64,000 nucleotides of DNA, taken from the NCBI GenBank assembly GCA_018269055.1, contig JAFDVI010000054.1, forward strand, positions 1 to 64,000. The letters are read 5' to 3'. A program made the translations under genes and the position numbers. Source of the stretch: Acidobacteriota bacterium. Its GTDB lineage: Bacteria > Acidobacteriota > Blastocatellia > RBC074. Below the pieces are notes generated by a model. It worked only from the letters and a program-made list of their open reading frames with translations. It was not told the DNA's origin and made no database searches. This document shows, piece after piece, positions 45,518 through 54,251 of this stretch. The stretch's first letter is position 1. The number at the start of each line of letters is the position of its first letter.

Positions 45518-46558
45518 TCAAAATTTCAACTCGGACATTTTCACCGTTCGACCTTCTGTCGCTGACAAATCCGCTGCGAAGACTACGCGATGCGATTCGA
45601 AGGCCGTGTCGAAATCCGTGAGCGGCATTTTCCGGTTATTGTTCACCGCATCCACAAAAGCCTGAAACTGCGGCTGGTATGGGTGATCGGCGACATCGCC
45701 GGAATCAATCAAACCGGTTTCCAGTGTGCTCCACTTGGCTTTGTTCATGCCTTTCAGCTTGGCGCTGTAAATGCGGTTGTCCAGCAAACTGCCTTCGCTG
45801 CCGACCAGATGAATGTGGAAATAATACGGCTGTAAACAATCCACAATCGAAGCGCATTTCCCGACTTTGCCGTCTTTGAATTTCAAAATAGTCACCGTCG
45901 AGCTTGGGTATTCATACGAGTCAAAAATCGGATTGCTGCTGCGCGTGGCGTAGCTGGTGACTTCTTCGACTTCGGAATCCATGTACCACAGCAGCAAATC
46001 CATCGCGTGGCATCCGGCGGTCAGCAGGGAGCTTCCGCCCATATCTTTCTTGACGTTCCAGGGAAACTGTCCGTACCAGGGGCCGATGCCGTGGTAATAA
46101 TCCACCTCGGCGTAATGCAGTTTGCCGAGCAGGCCCTGGTCAATCGCCGAACGCAGCATCGTCCCTTGCATGCTGAATCGGACTTCAAAACAGACGCAGG
46201 ATTGCACGCCTGCCGCGTGAATCGCATTGCGCATGGCGACAGCATCTTCGTAGTTGATGGCGAGAGGTTTTTCGATGATCAGATGCTTTCCGGCCTTGGC
46301 GGCAGCAATGGCTTGTTCCGGGTGGAATGGATGCGGCGTGCAGATGTCAATCACGTGAATGTCCGGTCGGGCGAGCATCGCTTCGTAATCTCGGTACGCT
46401 TTCAGCGGCGTGCCGTATTTTGCCGAAATCTCAACTTCATCCAGTTCGCGCCGTGAACAGACGGCAGTGACTTTTGCGTCGGGAATGTGGTTGAACGCTT
46501 CAATGTGCGCTCCGGCAACCCAACCCAGGCCGACGACGCCAATGTTTAGCTGACTCAT
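45518..46558 (-). CDS. Gfo/Idh/MocA family oxidoreductase
   Basis: This 346-residue dehydrogenase shows the Rossmann N-terminus [18 protein letters not shown], catalytic [11 protein letters not shown], and a C-terminal domain with [36 protein letters not shown], in which the His of GCHAMD is the usual active-site residue. Substrates are typically sugars, inositols or sugar nucleotides; which one is unknown. The start at 46558 is chosen for the Rossmann motif. It is encoded just downstream of a PIG-L deacetylase gene on the same strand (56 bases), which suggests sugar-derivative catabolism or modification. Confidence 0.9.
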   Translation of the reverse strand: MSQLNIGVVGLGWVAGAHIEAFNHIPDAKVTAVCSRRELDEVEISAKYGTPLKAYRDYEAMLARPDIHVIDICTPHPFHPEQAIAAAKAGKHLIIEKPLAINYEDAVAMRNAIHAAGVQSCVCFEVRFSMQGTMLRSAIDQGLLGKLHYAEVDYYHGIGPWYGQFPWNVKKDMGGSSLLTAGCHAMDLLLWYMDSEVEEVTSYATRSSNPIFDSYEYPSSTVTILKFKDGKVGKCASIVDCLQPYYFHIHLVGSEGSLLDNRIYSAKLKGMNKAKWSTLETGLIDSGDVADHPYQPQFQAFVDAVNNNRKMPLTDFDTAFESHRVVFAADLSATEGRTVKMSELKF

Positions 46559-46614
46559 TTGATGAATTCTCCTTTGGTAATCGAATCCGCCCACGAAGAT
46601 TCACGAATCTGGGA

Positions 46615-47430
46615 TCACGGTTTCGTGTGTTCTTGGTGTGGCTTCGTGGGAGTTGTTTTGATGAATTGCTTGAGTGCGTTTTGCAACTCAGGTTCGTGGG
46701 GATAGCCGTGTCCCAAATGCTGGCGGAATCCTTCGGCGTAATCTACACCGCATTCCCGACCGTAGTTTGCCGCCCAGTCAGCCATCCGAATCAAATACTG
46801 ATCTATCCCGTGATGCGCGCGCAACCAGTCGCGTTGCGAAGCGTGATGGCCGAGCATCTGTTTTTTGCGTTCGATGGTTTCCGTGATGTTGATGTAAAAC
46901 TGTGGCCAGCGGCGTTCGCCCATGGCATCAATGCCTTCAATCGGGTCGGCGTAATACAGCGCCGGAGTCGTCCCTGTCGGTTTGGCCGGAGCGATTTGCC
47001 GTGTTTGGTAAAGCGGCATCGAAAGCGCAAAACTCGCTCCGCGAACCAGTCGAGAAGTTTCTTCGTGATCGAGCATGTAATCCACGGGCGAATGCGTAAT
47101 GACAACATCCGGAGCAAACTGTCGCATCAACTCGACCACGCGGCGCTGATTTTTGGCGTTGGCGAATACTTCCACGTCCATCAGTCCGGCGCATTCATAC
47201 CAGGCGCCAAGAAAATCGGTTGCGGCTTTGGCTTCCGAATAACGAATGCGGGAAATTTCTTCTCGGGTATGCGTTGCCGAACCACAATCGCCGCTGGTCA
47301 TTGTGATGATGCCAAGTTCCCAACCCAATGCTTTCAGGTGGAAAAGTGTCCCGCCAAGCAGAATTTCCGCATCATCGGGATGCGCCATTACGGCTAACAG
47401 ACGAGATGATTCTTGTCTCACTTTGGACAA
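46615..47430 (-). CDS. PIG-L family deacetylase
   Basis: This 271-residue zinc-dependent N-deacetylase of the LmbE/PIG-L type has its zinc motif in [14 protein letters not shown] (His17, Asp20). A second motif, [18 protein letters not shown], supplies the second His and a nearby Glu. Family members deacetylate N-acetylglucosaminyl compounds such as mycothiol precursors or GPI. The first open codon is TTG at 47430, followed closely by GTG at 47421; no ATG precedes the zinc motif. It is upstream of a Gfo/Idh/MocA dehydrogenase on the same strand, so the pair may act on an amino sugar. Confidence 0.88.
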   Translation of the reverse strand: MSKVRQESSRLLAVMAHPDDAEILLGGTLFHLKALGWELGIITMTSGDCGSATHTREEISRIRYSEAKAATDFLGAWYECAGLMDVEVFANAKNQRRVVELMRQFAPDVVITHSPVDYMLDHEETSRLVRGASFALSMPLYQTRQIAPAKPTGTTPALYYADPIEGIDAMGERRWPQFYINITETIERKKQMLGHHASQRDWLRAHHGIDQYLIRMADWAANYGRECGVDYAEGFRQHLGHGYPHEPELQNALKQFIKTTPTKPHQEHTKP

Positions 47431-47694
47431 TTGCCTCAGCTTTATCTATGAATTTTGTTGTGATTGAAGACGCGACCAAACGCCAGGGAATTTTATCCGG
47501 CCGGGCAGAACTTAGGAAGATCACCTGTCGGTCAACAAAAGATTTGTGGGTTAGAAAAAGTGGCTGGATTCCTCAAACCACCTGCAGAAATGAAATTGTT
47601 GAAGCGGATGTTTTCGCGAGAGCAGATGAACGCCTCGACCTAAACGGTTTTGCACCCGAAACTTCACTTTTTGATGACCGTGGTATTTCGCGAA

Positions 47695-47910
47695 TTAAGC
47701 AGGTTTGTTGGAAGTAACGATGCCGGGTCGCTTGGGCATTTTAGGCGATACCCAATTCACGGTCTTTGAATTTCCTTGTTGAAGGTCGCTCACATCCTTT
47801 GGCGAAGGCGCCTGCGAGCGAACGGTCATAAAGGCCAGTAACGTGATCCCAAGTCCGGCACTTATCGCGAGACAACGGCAAAAGCGGATAACAGAACTAT
47901 AATTGCTCAT
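47695..47910 (-). CDS. Small exported or membrane-anchored protein, unknown
   Basis: This 71-residue protein begins with a helix of about 18 hydrophobic residues (ISAGLGITLLAFMTVRSQA) that could be a signal peptide or a single membrane anchor, then a short basic, Pro-rich tail (KMPKRPGIVTSNKP). A GGGAG motif lies 11 bases before the ATG at 47910. The upstream extension of the frame to 48111 has no export logic. The gene is isolated in a gene-poor stretch. No family was recognised; coding status is plausible rather than certain. Confidence 0.5.
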   Translation of the reverse strand: MSNYSSVIRFCRCLAISAGLGITLLAFMTVRSQAPSPKDVSDLQQGNSKTVNWVSPKMPKRPGIVTSNKPA

Positions 47911-48491
47911 TTGAAAAATTCTCCCGAAGAGATTGAATGCCCAACAACACGCTCCAGTTGGTCTGGTGCAATGAAAAACAGGGTGGTGTAAATCCAGAGC
48001 GATGGTTATCGCCGCTAAAGTTTTACACGATCCCAGATTGTGTGTGGATGTCATAAACGAGGCAAAGCATTTCTGAAGCTGAAATTTCGCTTTTATATGG
48101 AGCCTCAGCACTGTCTAAGTGGGGAGACAGGACATTTGAAGCCGTCGTTTGTGCTTTTGCCATCGCTTACTGCGATCAAAAAATTGGTACTGAATGGTTA
48201 AGCTTGTCGTATTTTTTCGCTGTTTCGCTACGACGAATCGGATCGTACAGTAAAATCCTACAAATGGATAGCGAAAAGCGGTTATTAGTGAAGAGAGTTG
48301 TAGGATAACCCCTCTTATTGGCCGAAAAAATGCGGTTGGCAAAGAAATTGGGCAAAGGTCCGGGGGAGTAGCATTGGAGGAAAAACGCCCCGGTTGTTCC
48401 CCAATGCCATTTGTATTGGAGCTTTACCCTTCAGTGATTATTGAAATTTGGCTGAGAGTTGTGTCGCCAGGCTGTGAGCGGACAGCGAAGC
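47911..48491. other. Gene-poor stretch, AT-richer than its neighbours
   Basis: No convincing gene was seen. A short open frame on the minus strand (48115-48342) has no conserved content or ribosome-binding site. The only clear structure is a 9-base inverted repeat, ATCCTACAA (48255-48263) with 48298-48306. The stretch separates the minus-strand DUF1501 operon end from the small exported protein. Confidence 0.5.
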
Positions 48492-49955
48492 TCAAGCGAT
48501 AATTTTCTTGGCGACGACACCGGCGACATCAGTCAGCCGAAAATCCCGTCCGCTGTAACGATACGTCAGCCGTTCGTGATCCAGGCCCAGCAGATGCAGC
48601 ATGGTCGCGTGGAAGTCGTGAATGTGCATTCGGTCTTCGACGGCGTGGTAAGCGATGTCATCCGTTGCGCCGTAAACGAAGCCGCCTTTGACTCCGCCGC
48701 CAGCCATCCAGATGCTGTAACCGTAAGGGTTATGATCGCGACCATCGCCGCTTTCCGAAACCGGTGTGCGGCCAAATTCACCTGCCCAGATGACCAGCGT
48801 ATCTTTCAACAAACCGCGCGACTTCAAATCCTTGAGCAAACCGGCGATGGGTTTGTCCACTTCGCGGGCATTTTTGGTGTGCAGGTTGTAAAGCTCGCTG
48901 TGCTGATCCCATTTGTAACTGTGCGTGCATTGAATGTACCGCACATTGCGTTCTGCCAATCGCCGAGCCAGCAAACATTGCCAGCCGAAATCCGCCGTGA
49001 TGGGGTCGTCCAATCCGTACAGTTTTTTGGTCGCTTCGGATTCCTTGTCCACCTGGAATGCTTCGGGCGCTTCGGTTTGCATGCGGAACGCGAGTTCAAA
49101 TGCATGAATGCGCGCTTCGAGTTGCGGGTCCTGCCTTCGAAGTTCATTGTGCCGCCGATTGATGTTTTGCAGCAGTTCCAGTTCCATCCGTTGTTCGTCT
49201 GGCGACAAATGCTTGCTTAACAGATATTCGATCGGTTCGTTTTTGATGTCGTCCACTTTCAAGCCGGAATTGCCAATGGCTGTACCCTGATAAGCACCGG
49301 GCAGAAACGCCGAAGACCAGTTTTTGGCTCCGCCGTGAGACAGCGTCGGTTTGATGGTGATGAAACCCGGCAAGTTCTGGTTTTCCGTTCCCAACCCATA
49401 CACCGTCCATGACCCCATGCTGGGTCGAACGAAATTCGACACGCCCGTGAAGGTTTGCAACATCGCCGCGCCGTGATCAACGCCTTCGCCGACCATCGAG
49501 CGAATGATGCACATATCGTCCACGCATTCGCGTATGTGGGGAAAGAGGTCGCTGACCGGAACGCCGCTTTTTCCGCCCGGTTTGAAATCCCACAACGGTT
49601 TCATCAGCGGCCCGACCGGCCCATCGGCAAATGCCAGCGGACGTTTGATCGGCAGCGGTTTGCCGTTGTCGCGGATCAATCGCTCCTTCGGGTCAAAAGT
49701 GTCAATCGAAGACGGCCCGCCATGCATAAACAAAAAGATGACGCGTTTGGCTGTTGCAGGAAAGTGCGGAGCTTTCGGAGCGAGCGGATTGTCGTCCGAT
49801 GTGGCAGCAAACAGTTTGTTTTCTTCGGCCAGCAAGGCCGCCAAACTAACCGAGCCAAATCCCAATCCGGCTGCGCGCAACCAGGCTCGGCGTGACATCG
49901 GTTGTTCGACTTGGTTGTAAATCGGGCGAAGTAGTTGATGAAGTTCGTTGATCAT
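48492..49955 (-). CDS. DUF1501 domain-containing protein, Tat-exported
   Basis: This 487-residue protein has a twin-arginine signal near residue 21 (MSRRAWLRAAGLG). The DUF1501 body belongs to the alkaline-phosphatase-like/sulfatase-type superfamily: FLFMHGGPSSIDTFDPK near the N-terminus, MCIIRSMVGEGVDHGAAML, and VIWAGEFGRTPVSE with DHNP near 400. The gene is last in a minus-strand operon with DUF1553 and DUF1569 genes. DUF1501 proteins occur as pairs with cytochrome-type DUF1553 proteins, especially in Planctomycetota and Acidobacteriota; the molecular function is not established. Confidence 0.92.
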   Translation of the reverse strand: MINELHQLLRPIYNQVEQPMSRRAWLRAAGLGFGSVSLAALLAEENKLFAATSDDNPLAPKAPHFPATAKRVIFLFMHGGPSSIDTFDPKERLIRDNGKPLPIKRPLAFADGPVGPLMKPLWDFKPGGKSGVPVSDLFPHIRECVDDMCIIRSMVGEGVDHGAAMLQTFTGVSNFVRPSMGSWTVYGLGTENQNLPGFITIKPTLSHGGAKNWSSAFLPGAYQGTAIGNSGLKVDDIKNEPIEYLLSKHLSPDEQRMELELLQNINRRHNELRRQDPQLEARIHAFELAFRMQTEAPEAFQVDKESEATKKLYGLDDPITADFGWQCLLARRLAERNVRYIQCTHSYKWDQHSELYNLHTKNAREVDKPIAGLLKDLKSRGLLKDTLVIWAGEFGRTPVSESGDGRDHNPYGYSIWMAGGGVKGGFVYGATDDIAYHAVEDRMHIHDFHATMLHLLGLDHERLTYRYSGRDFRLTDVAGVVAKKIIA

Positions 49956-49962
49956 AAATTCC

Positions 49963-50424
49963 TCAAACGCCGAATTGGCGCAAATGATGATCGCAATGCA
50001 AATATCCCCAGCGCAGCCATTCGGCTTCCGTCATCTGACCGAAAAACGCGTGCGGAGCATAACTGGAAGCGTCAGAAGGTTGGCAGAACTGTTCGATCAT
50101 TGCTTCAAGCTGTGAGCAATCGCGTGTGAAATCGTCGGGCGGAGTGCCGCCAATAAACTGGTCGAATTCCGGCATGGTTTTGACGCCGTGCGGCCAGGGC
50201 AAAGACGTTTCAAGCGCCACCCACTTCATAATTGACCGCGTAAACCAGTTGTCCACTGGCGCAGTCTTTTTTTCGCCGCTTCTGGCTTTGAAAGAATCGT
50301 TCAAATGACAAACTGCTTGATGCGCAGTCATTTTGCCCCAACGCCGTTGGCTGTCCGGGCGCAATTGGCGCAACCGATTGATGATTGCCGCTCTATCCGT
50401 TTGATTGGAAAAAGTCTTTTTCAT
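49963..50424 (-). CDS. DUF1569 (DinB-like) protein
   Basis: This 153-residue four-helix-bundle protein of the DUF1569 group is related to the DinB/YfiT fold. A HxxxH-like metal site is visible: KMTAHQAVCHLNDSF and a C-terminal RWGYLHCDHHLRQFGV with clustered His. A nickel- or zinc-binding helical bundle is probable; the activity is unknown. An ATG at 50424 is preferred to a TTG at 50433 that overlaps the stop of the preceding gene. It lies between the DUF1553 (stop 50430) and DUF1501 (start 49955) genes with gaps of 5 and 7 bases, so the three are clearly one operon. Confidence 0.85.
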   Translation of the reverse strand: MKKTFSNQTDRAAIINRLRQLRPDSQRRWGKMTAHQAVCHLNDSFKARSGEKKTAPVDNWFTRSIMKWVALETSLPWPHGVKTMPEFDQFIGGTPPDDFTRDCSQLEAMIEQFCQPSDASSYAPHAFFGQMTEAEWLRWGYLHCDHHLRQFGV

Positions 50425-50429
50425 CTTCG

Positions 50430-53318
50430 TCAATCAATGTAAAGAAAATCGTTGGAAGCCATCAGCACGTGACAGAAACTCTGCCACGCTTTGTGGCCCG
50501 GGTTTTCACCCGTGGCTTTTTGTCGAAACGCCGTAATGTACTTCAGCGCCTGTTCAATTTCGTTTTGTTCCGCCTTGCGATTGAGCACGCGCAGGTAAAG
50601 CGCTTCGATCCGCGCTGAATCGTTCAGCGCGGCATCCGCCAGCAGCGTTTTGACCAACGTTGCCGAACGCTCCGTCAGAAATTCGCTGTTGAGCCAGAAC
50701 AGCGCCTGCGTTGAAACGTTGGTCAATTGGCGTTTGCCCTGCATCGAAGTCGCATCGCCAAAATCAAACAGGTTCAACAGCGTGGGCAAATTCGCGCGGC
50801 GCAATGGGATGTACACCGTGCGGCGTTTCAGGTGTTCGGGGTTCAAGCTCAATCGTCCCTGGTTGTTTTCGCCGTCCGTGCCGCGACCTTTTTGCAGCGA
50901 GCCGCCCATCGTTAAATCCAGCGAACCGTCAATCGCCAGCAATCCGTCGCGCAATTCTTCGACCGTCATTCGGCGGCGATTGAATCGGGTCAACAACCGA
51001 TTGTCGCTGTCGGCATTGTCGGCAAGGTTCGGATTCAAACTGGCCATTTGATACGCGCTGGACAGCATAATTAAACGGTGCATGGATTTGATTGACCATC
51101 CGCGCTTAACGAATTCGCGCGCCAGAAAATCCAGCAGTTCCGGATGCGATGGACGGTCCCCCATCTTGCCGAAATTATCCGGCGTGCGAACCAACCCTTC
51201 TCCGAAATGCCATTGCCAGATGCGATTGACCATCACGCGCGTAGTCAGCGGATGTTCGGGTTGCGTCAACCATTCGGCCAATTGCAAACGGCCGCTGCCG
51301 GAAAAATTCGGCTTGGTGTCGAACGCAGACAAAATTGCCGGAAACGCCTTTGGCGCATCTTCGCCCGGATTGTTGTAATCGCCGCGCATGAACACTTTTT
51401 GCGCGACTGGTTGGCCGTCTTCGATGGCGCAGGCCAAATCGGGTTCGGCGGGCAGATTCTTTTTCAGCGTTTCCAGTTCTTTTTGCAGCTCAATGATGCG
51501 TTGTTGCTGTGCAGCGGAGAATTTGGTTTTGTCTTTAATTGAAAGGCTGAGCGGTCCTTCGTCATCAAAATACACGCCATCAAAGAAACGGTCATCACCG
51601 GCTTCAAACTTTGGTTTGTCGGGCAGGGAAGCTTTGTTTTCGGCAATGGCTTTCTGGCACTCAACGCGCCATTTGGCAACGCGTCCGTGCCAATCCTGCA
51701 AACGAGTTTGAAATGTGCGCTGATATTCCTCGGCGACATCGGCCAGCTTTTCCGCAGGCGCATTTCGCCAAGCCAGCAAATGCTGGGGGGTCAAATCCGC
51801 AGGCTTCAGGAATTTGACCCAGCGTTCCAACGCATCTTTAGAAAGGCTTTCTTGCTGCGCAAGTTCTTCGATTTTGGCGTTGCCGGTGTAAACCTTGCGC
51901 GCGGCCAGCATGTAATCCGCCAATCGCGCAGCTTGTTGTTTTGCGGCTGGTTCTCTGACGGTATCAACAATCTCATCCAACTCCGTGCGAAGGCGCTTTT
52001 CTTTGGCTTGATGCTGTTTGCGCGCGGCTTCGTACTTTTCCCACTCGGATTTCGGAACCAGCGGTTTTTCAAACACGACGGATACGTGCGAATCGGGATT
52101 GGTGAAGCTTTTCGTCGAAGCGAAGATGTTGATCATCGAGTAGTAATCTTTGGTCAACAGCGCATCGAATTTGTGGTTGTGGCATCGCGCGCAGGCCAGC
52201 GTCAGACCCAAAAACGCTTTTGATGTCACGTCCACCTGTTCGTCGTAAACGTCGTACAGCATTTTCTTTTTGTCCTGCTGCGCGACGGCTTTCGGCCCCA
52301 GGGCTAAAAAGCCAGTGGCGATGATGCCGCGCCGATTGACGGCATCCGGATATTCTTTCGAACCGTCTTTGGCTGGCAATTGATCTCCCGCAATTTGTTC
52401 GCGCACGAATTGATCGTACGGCAAATCGTTGTTGAAAGCCTCGATCACGTAATCGCGATATTTCCAGGCAAACGGATAGCGATGATCTTCGTCGTTGCCG
52501 GTCGAATCGGCGTATCGCGCCACGTCCAACCAGTTGCGTCCCCATTTTTCGCCATACCGTGGTGAAGCCAGCAATCGCTCGACGACTTTTTCAAATGCTT
52601 TTGGCGAAGAATCGGCAAGGAAGTCATTGATCTCTTTTTCCGTGGGCGGTAAGCCAATCAAGTCATAAGTCGCGCGACGCAAGAGCGTCAGTTTGTCCGC
52701 GGGCGGAGCGGGCGTCAGATTTTGTTCTTCCAGCTTGGCCAGAATGAAAGCATCAACCGGCGATTTCACCCAGGCGGAGTTTTTGACCTTTGGAACCGAC
52801 GGATTTGCCAATGGTTGGTACGCCCAAAACTTCTTTTCTTCTTCGGTGAATTCCCGCGTAGATTTCGGCGCTGCCGGTTTTGATTCGGCGACCGCTTCTG
52901 TTTTCGCTTTCGGCCACGGAGCCCCCATCTTCACCCACTCGATCAACGCGGCGATGTCTTCTGCTTTCAACTTGCCGGTCGGAGGCATTTTCAAACTGTC
53001 GTCATAACTGATGGCTTTCAGCAACCGGCTTTCTTCAGGATTTTCTTTGTTGACGAGCGCGCCGCTTTCGCCGCCTTTGGCGAAACCTTCCGCGGTGGTC
53101 AAATCCAGTTGAGCGACTTGAGCTTTTGGGTCATGGCATTTGGCGCAATTGGCGACCAGGACCGGGCGGATTCGTTTCTCAAAAAATTCCGCCGAGTTTT
53201 CTGAGTGCCCGTTTGTCTGCGCGGCTGACGCAGGATTGATAACTGAACTGGCGGACACAAGCGCCACGATGAAACAAATAAAAATCAGAAGTTTCAGCCG
53301 ATTATTCGTCGCCGACAT
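50430..53318 (-). CDS. DUF1549/DUF1553 protein with N-terminal cytochrome c-type domain (PSCyt1)
   Basis: This exported protein has 962 residues. After the signal peptide (about 1-33) comes a haem-binding CXXCH: CAKCHDPK (C58-H62). A PSCyt1-type region follows (SYDDSLKMPPTGKL). DUF1549 is next (DAFILAKLEEQNLTPAPPADK to about 480) and includes the second CXXCH-like motif in ACARCHNHKFDALL. DUF1553 (about 700-950) includes LAEWLTQPEHPLTTRVMVNRIWQWHFGEGLV. The ATG at 53318 has AAGGAG seven bases upstream. It heads the operon with DUF1569 and DUF1501. Family members are large periplasmic proteins of unknown activity, probably acting on polymers with electron transfer. Confidence 0.93.
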   Translation of the reverse strand: MSATNNRLKLLIFICFIVALVSASSVINPASAAQTNGHSENSAEFFEKRIRPVLVANCAKCHDPKAQVAQLDLTTAEGFAKGGESGALVNKENPEESRLLKAISYDDSLKMPPTGKLKAEDIAALIEWVKMGAPWPKAKTEAVAESKPAAPKSTREFTEEEKKFWAYQPLANPSVPKVKNSAWVKSPVDAFILAKLEEQNLTPAPPADKLTLLRRATYDLIGLPPTEKEINDFLADSSPKAFEKVVERLLASPRYGEKWGRNWLDVARYADSTGNDEDHRYPFAWKYRDYVIEAFNNDLPYDQFVREQIAGDQLPAKDGSKEYPDAVNRRGIIATGFLALGPKAVAQQDKKKMLYDVYDEQVDVTSKAFLGLTLACARCHNHKFDALLTKDYYSMINIFASTKSFTNPDSHVSVVFEKPLVPKSEWEKYEAARKQHQAKEKRLRTELDEIVDTVREPAAKQQAARLADYMLAARKVYTGNAKIEELAQQESLSKDALERWVKFLKPADLTPQHLLAWRNAPAEKLADVAEEYQRTFQTRLQDWHGRVAKWRVECQKAIAENKASLPDKPKFEAGDDRFFDGVYFDDEGPLSLSIKDKTKFSAAQQQRIIELQKELETLKKNLPAEPDLACAIEDGQPVAQKVFMRGDYNNPGEDAPKAFPAILSAFDTKPNFSGSGRLQLAEWLTQPEHPLTTRVMVNRIWQWHFGEGLVRTPDNFGKMGDRPSHPELLDFLAREFVKRGWSIKSMHRLIMLSSAYQMASLNPNLADNADSDNRLLTRFNRRRMTVEELRDGLLAIDGSLDLTMGGSLQKGRGTDGENNQGRLSLNPEHLKRRTVYIPLRRANLPTLLNLFDFGDATSMQGKRQLTNVSTQALFWLNSEFLTERSATLVKTLLADAALNDSARIEALYLRVLNRKAEQNEIEQALKYITAFRQKATGENPGHKAWQSFCHVLMASNDFLYID

Positions 53319-53722
53319 GAAATTGCTCCTTGGGAGATTGATGGATCGAAGAAGGTTGCGGAAATGCAACGACGTTCGTTATAACTTTTGGCTTGCAAAT
53401 TGGTCAAGCCACTTGCTGGAGATTGCTATCCCTAAGCCAAGGAATGCACCTGAATTGGGTCCCAATTCGTTTGGCTTTCGTACGTTTGTTGGCGGAAATT
53501 TTTCTTGCGCACATTTTGCTCAATTGGGAATCACGCTGTCACCCAAGCAAAAGGCAGAGAATCAGTACGTGGCGGAAATAATTTCATAGCCGTTTTTACT
53601 TGAAGGCGTAAGAATTACTCGACTCGGTTTTGGCGTACATACTTGAGCTTGGACAAGAAAAGGCTTGAAAGCTTGCCTTTTCAAAGGCTTAGACAGTTTT
53701 TTAAGCGACATATTCGATTGTG
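53319..53722. other. Upstream region of the DUF1553 operon and of the RNA candidate
   Basis: This is non-coding as far as I can judge. Plus-strand frames of 60-150 codons cross it but lack conserved content and ribosome-binding sites. It contains an AAGGCTT/AAGCTTGCCTTT-type partial symmetry near 53660-53690 and a weak promoter-like pair, TTAGAC-N16-TATTCG (53689-53716). Confidence 0.4.
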
Positions 53723-53870
<148 letters not shown>

Positions 53871-54071
53871 GGTTCCTCAAAGCAATTTTGGGAATCAAAC
53901 CAACAGACAATCTCACGGATTGGTGACCGGTGCTGGGTCTGTTTTTTGTTTTCCCCTCCTCACGTTTGCCATTTCAATCTCCCATGATTTCTAAAGGCAT
54001 TTCCCCTTCTAAGACCTGTGTGAAGCATTGATTCAAAATCAAAAAAGTTAGCCATCAACTGGCTTGTTCAA

Positions 54072-54170
54072 GCAGGCGGCGTGGTAGGCGTATGACTGCG
54101 TGCCTCGAAAGGGCTTTGCGGTTAAGGGATGCGCCGCAGTACGTATTCATGCGCCGACCAGACCGCCTGC
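54072..54170. repeat. Long imperfect hairpin (about 99 bases)
   Basis: Terminal arms GCAGGCGG and CCGCCTGC (54072-54079 with 54163-54170) are followed by a 2x2 internal loop. TGGT (54082-54085) then pairs with ACCA (54157-54160), GGCGTATGA (54087-54095) pairs with 54147-54155 including one G-U, and CTGCG (54096-54100) pairs with 54135-54139 with a 7-base bulge. About 26 base pairs in all. It may be a structured RNA or a palindromic mobile element; no open frame was seen. Confidence 0.6.
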
Positions 54171-54186
54171 GGAACAGGATTCAAAC

Positions 54187-54215
54187 TTGACTGACTTTCC
54201 TGCCATCGTTATGTT
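54187..54215 (+). promoter_or_regulatory. Putative promoter of the M3-like gene
   Basis: TTGACT (54187-54192), 17 bases, TATGTT (54210-54215), about 36 bases before the ATG at 54252. Spacing and boxes are close to the sigma-70 consensus. Confidence 0.5.
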
Positions 54216-54251
54216 GCGTGTTCGCCTACTTATTTCGATTCAAGGCACGCA

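Noticed and set aside
47448-47717. Plus-strand frame of about 90 codons after the PIG-L gene
   Set aside because: No ribosome-binding site, no recognisable features, and it overlaps the end of the small exported-protein gene.
48115-48342. Minus-strand frame of 75 codons
   Set aside because: No start context, no conserved features; left as non-coding.
54041-54200. tRNA fragment or integron attC site
   Set aside because: A T-arm-like GTTTGAATCC string occurs on the minus strand, but the arms do not pair, and no core attC sites are present.
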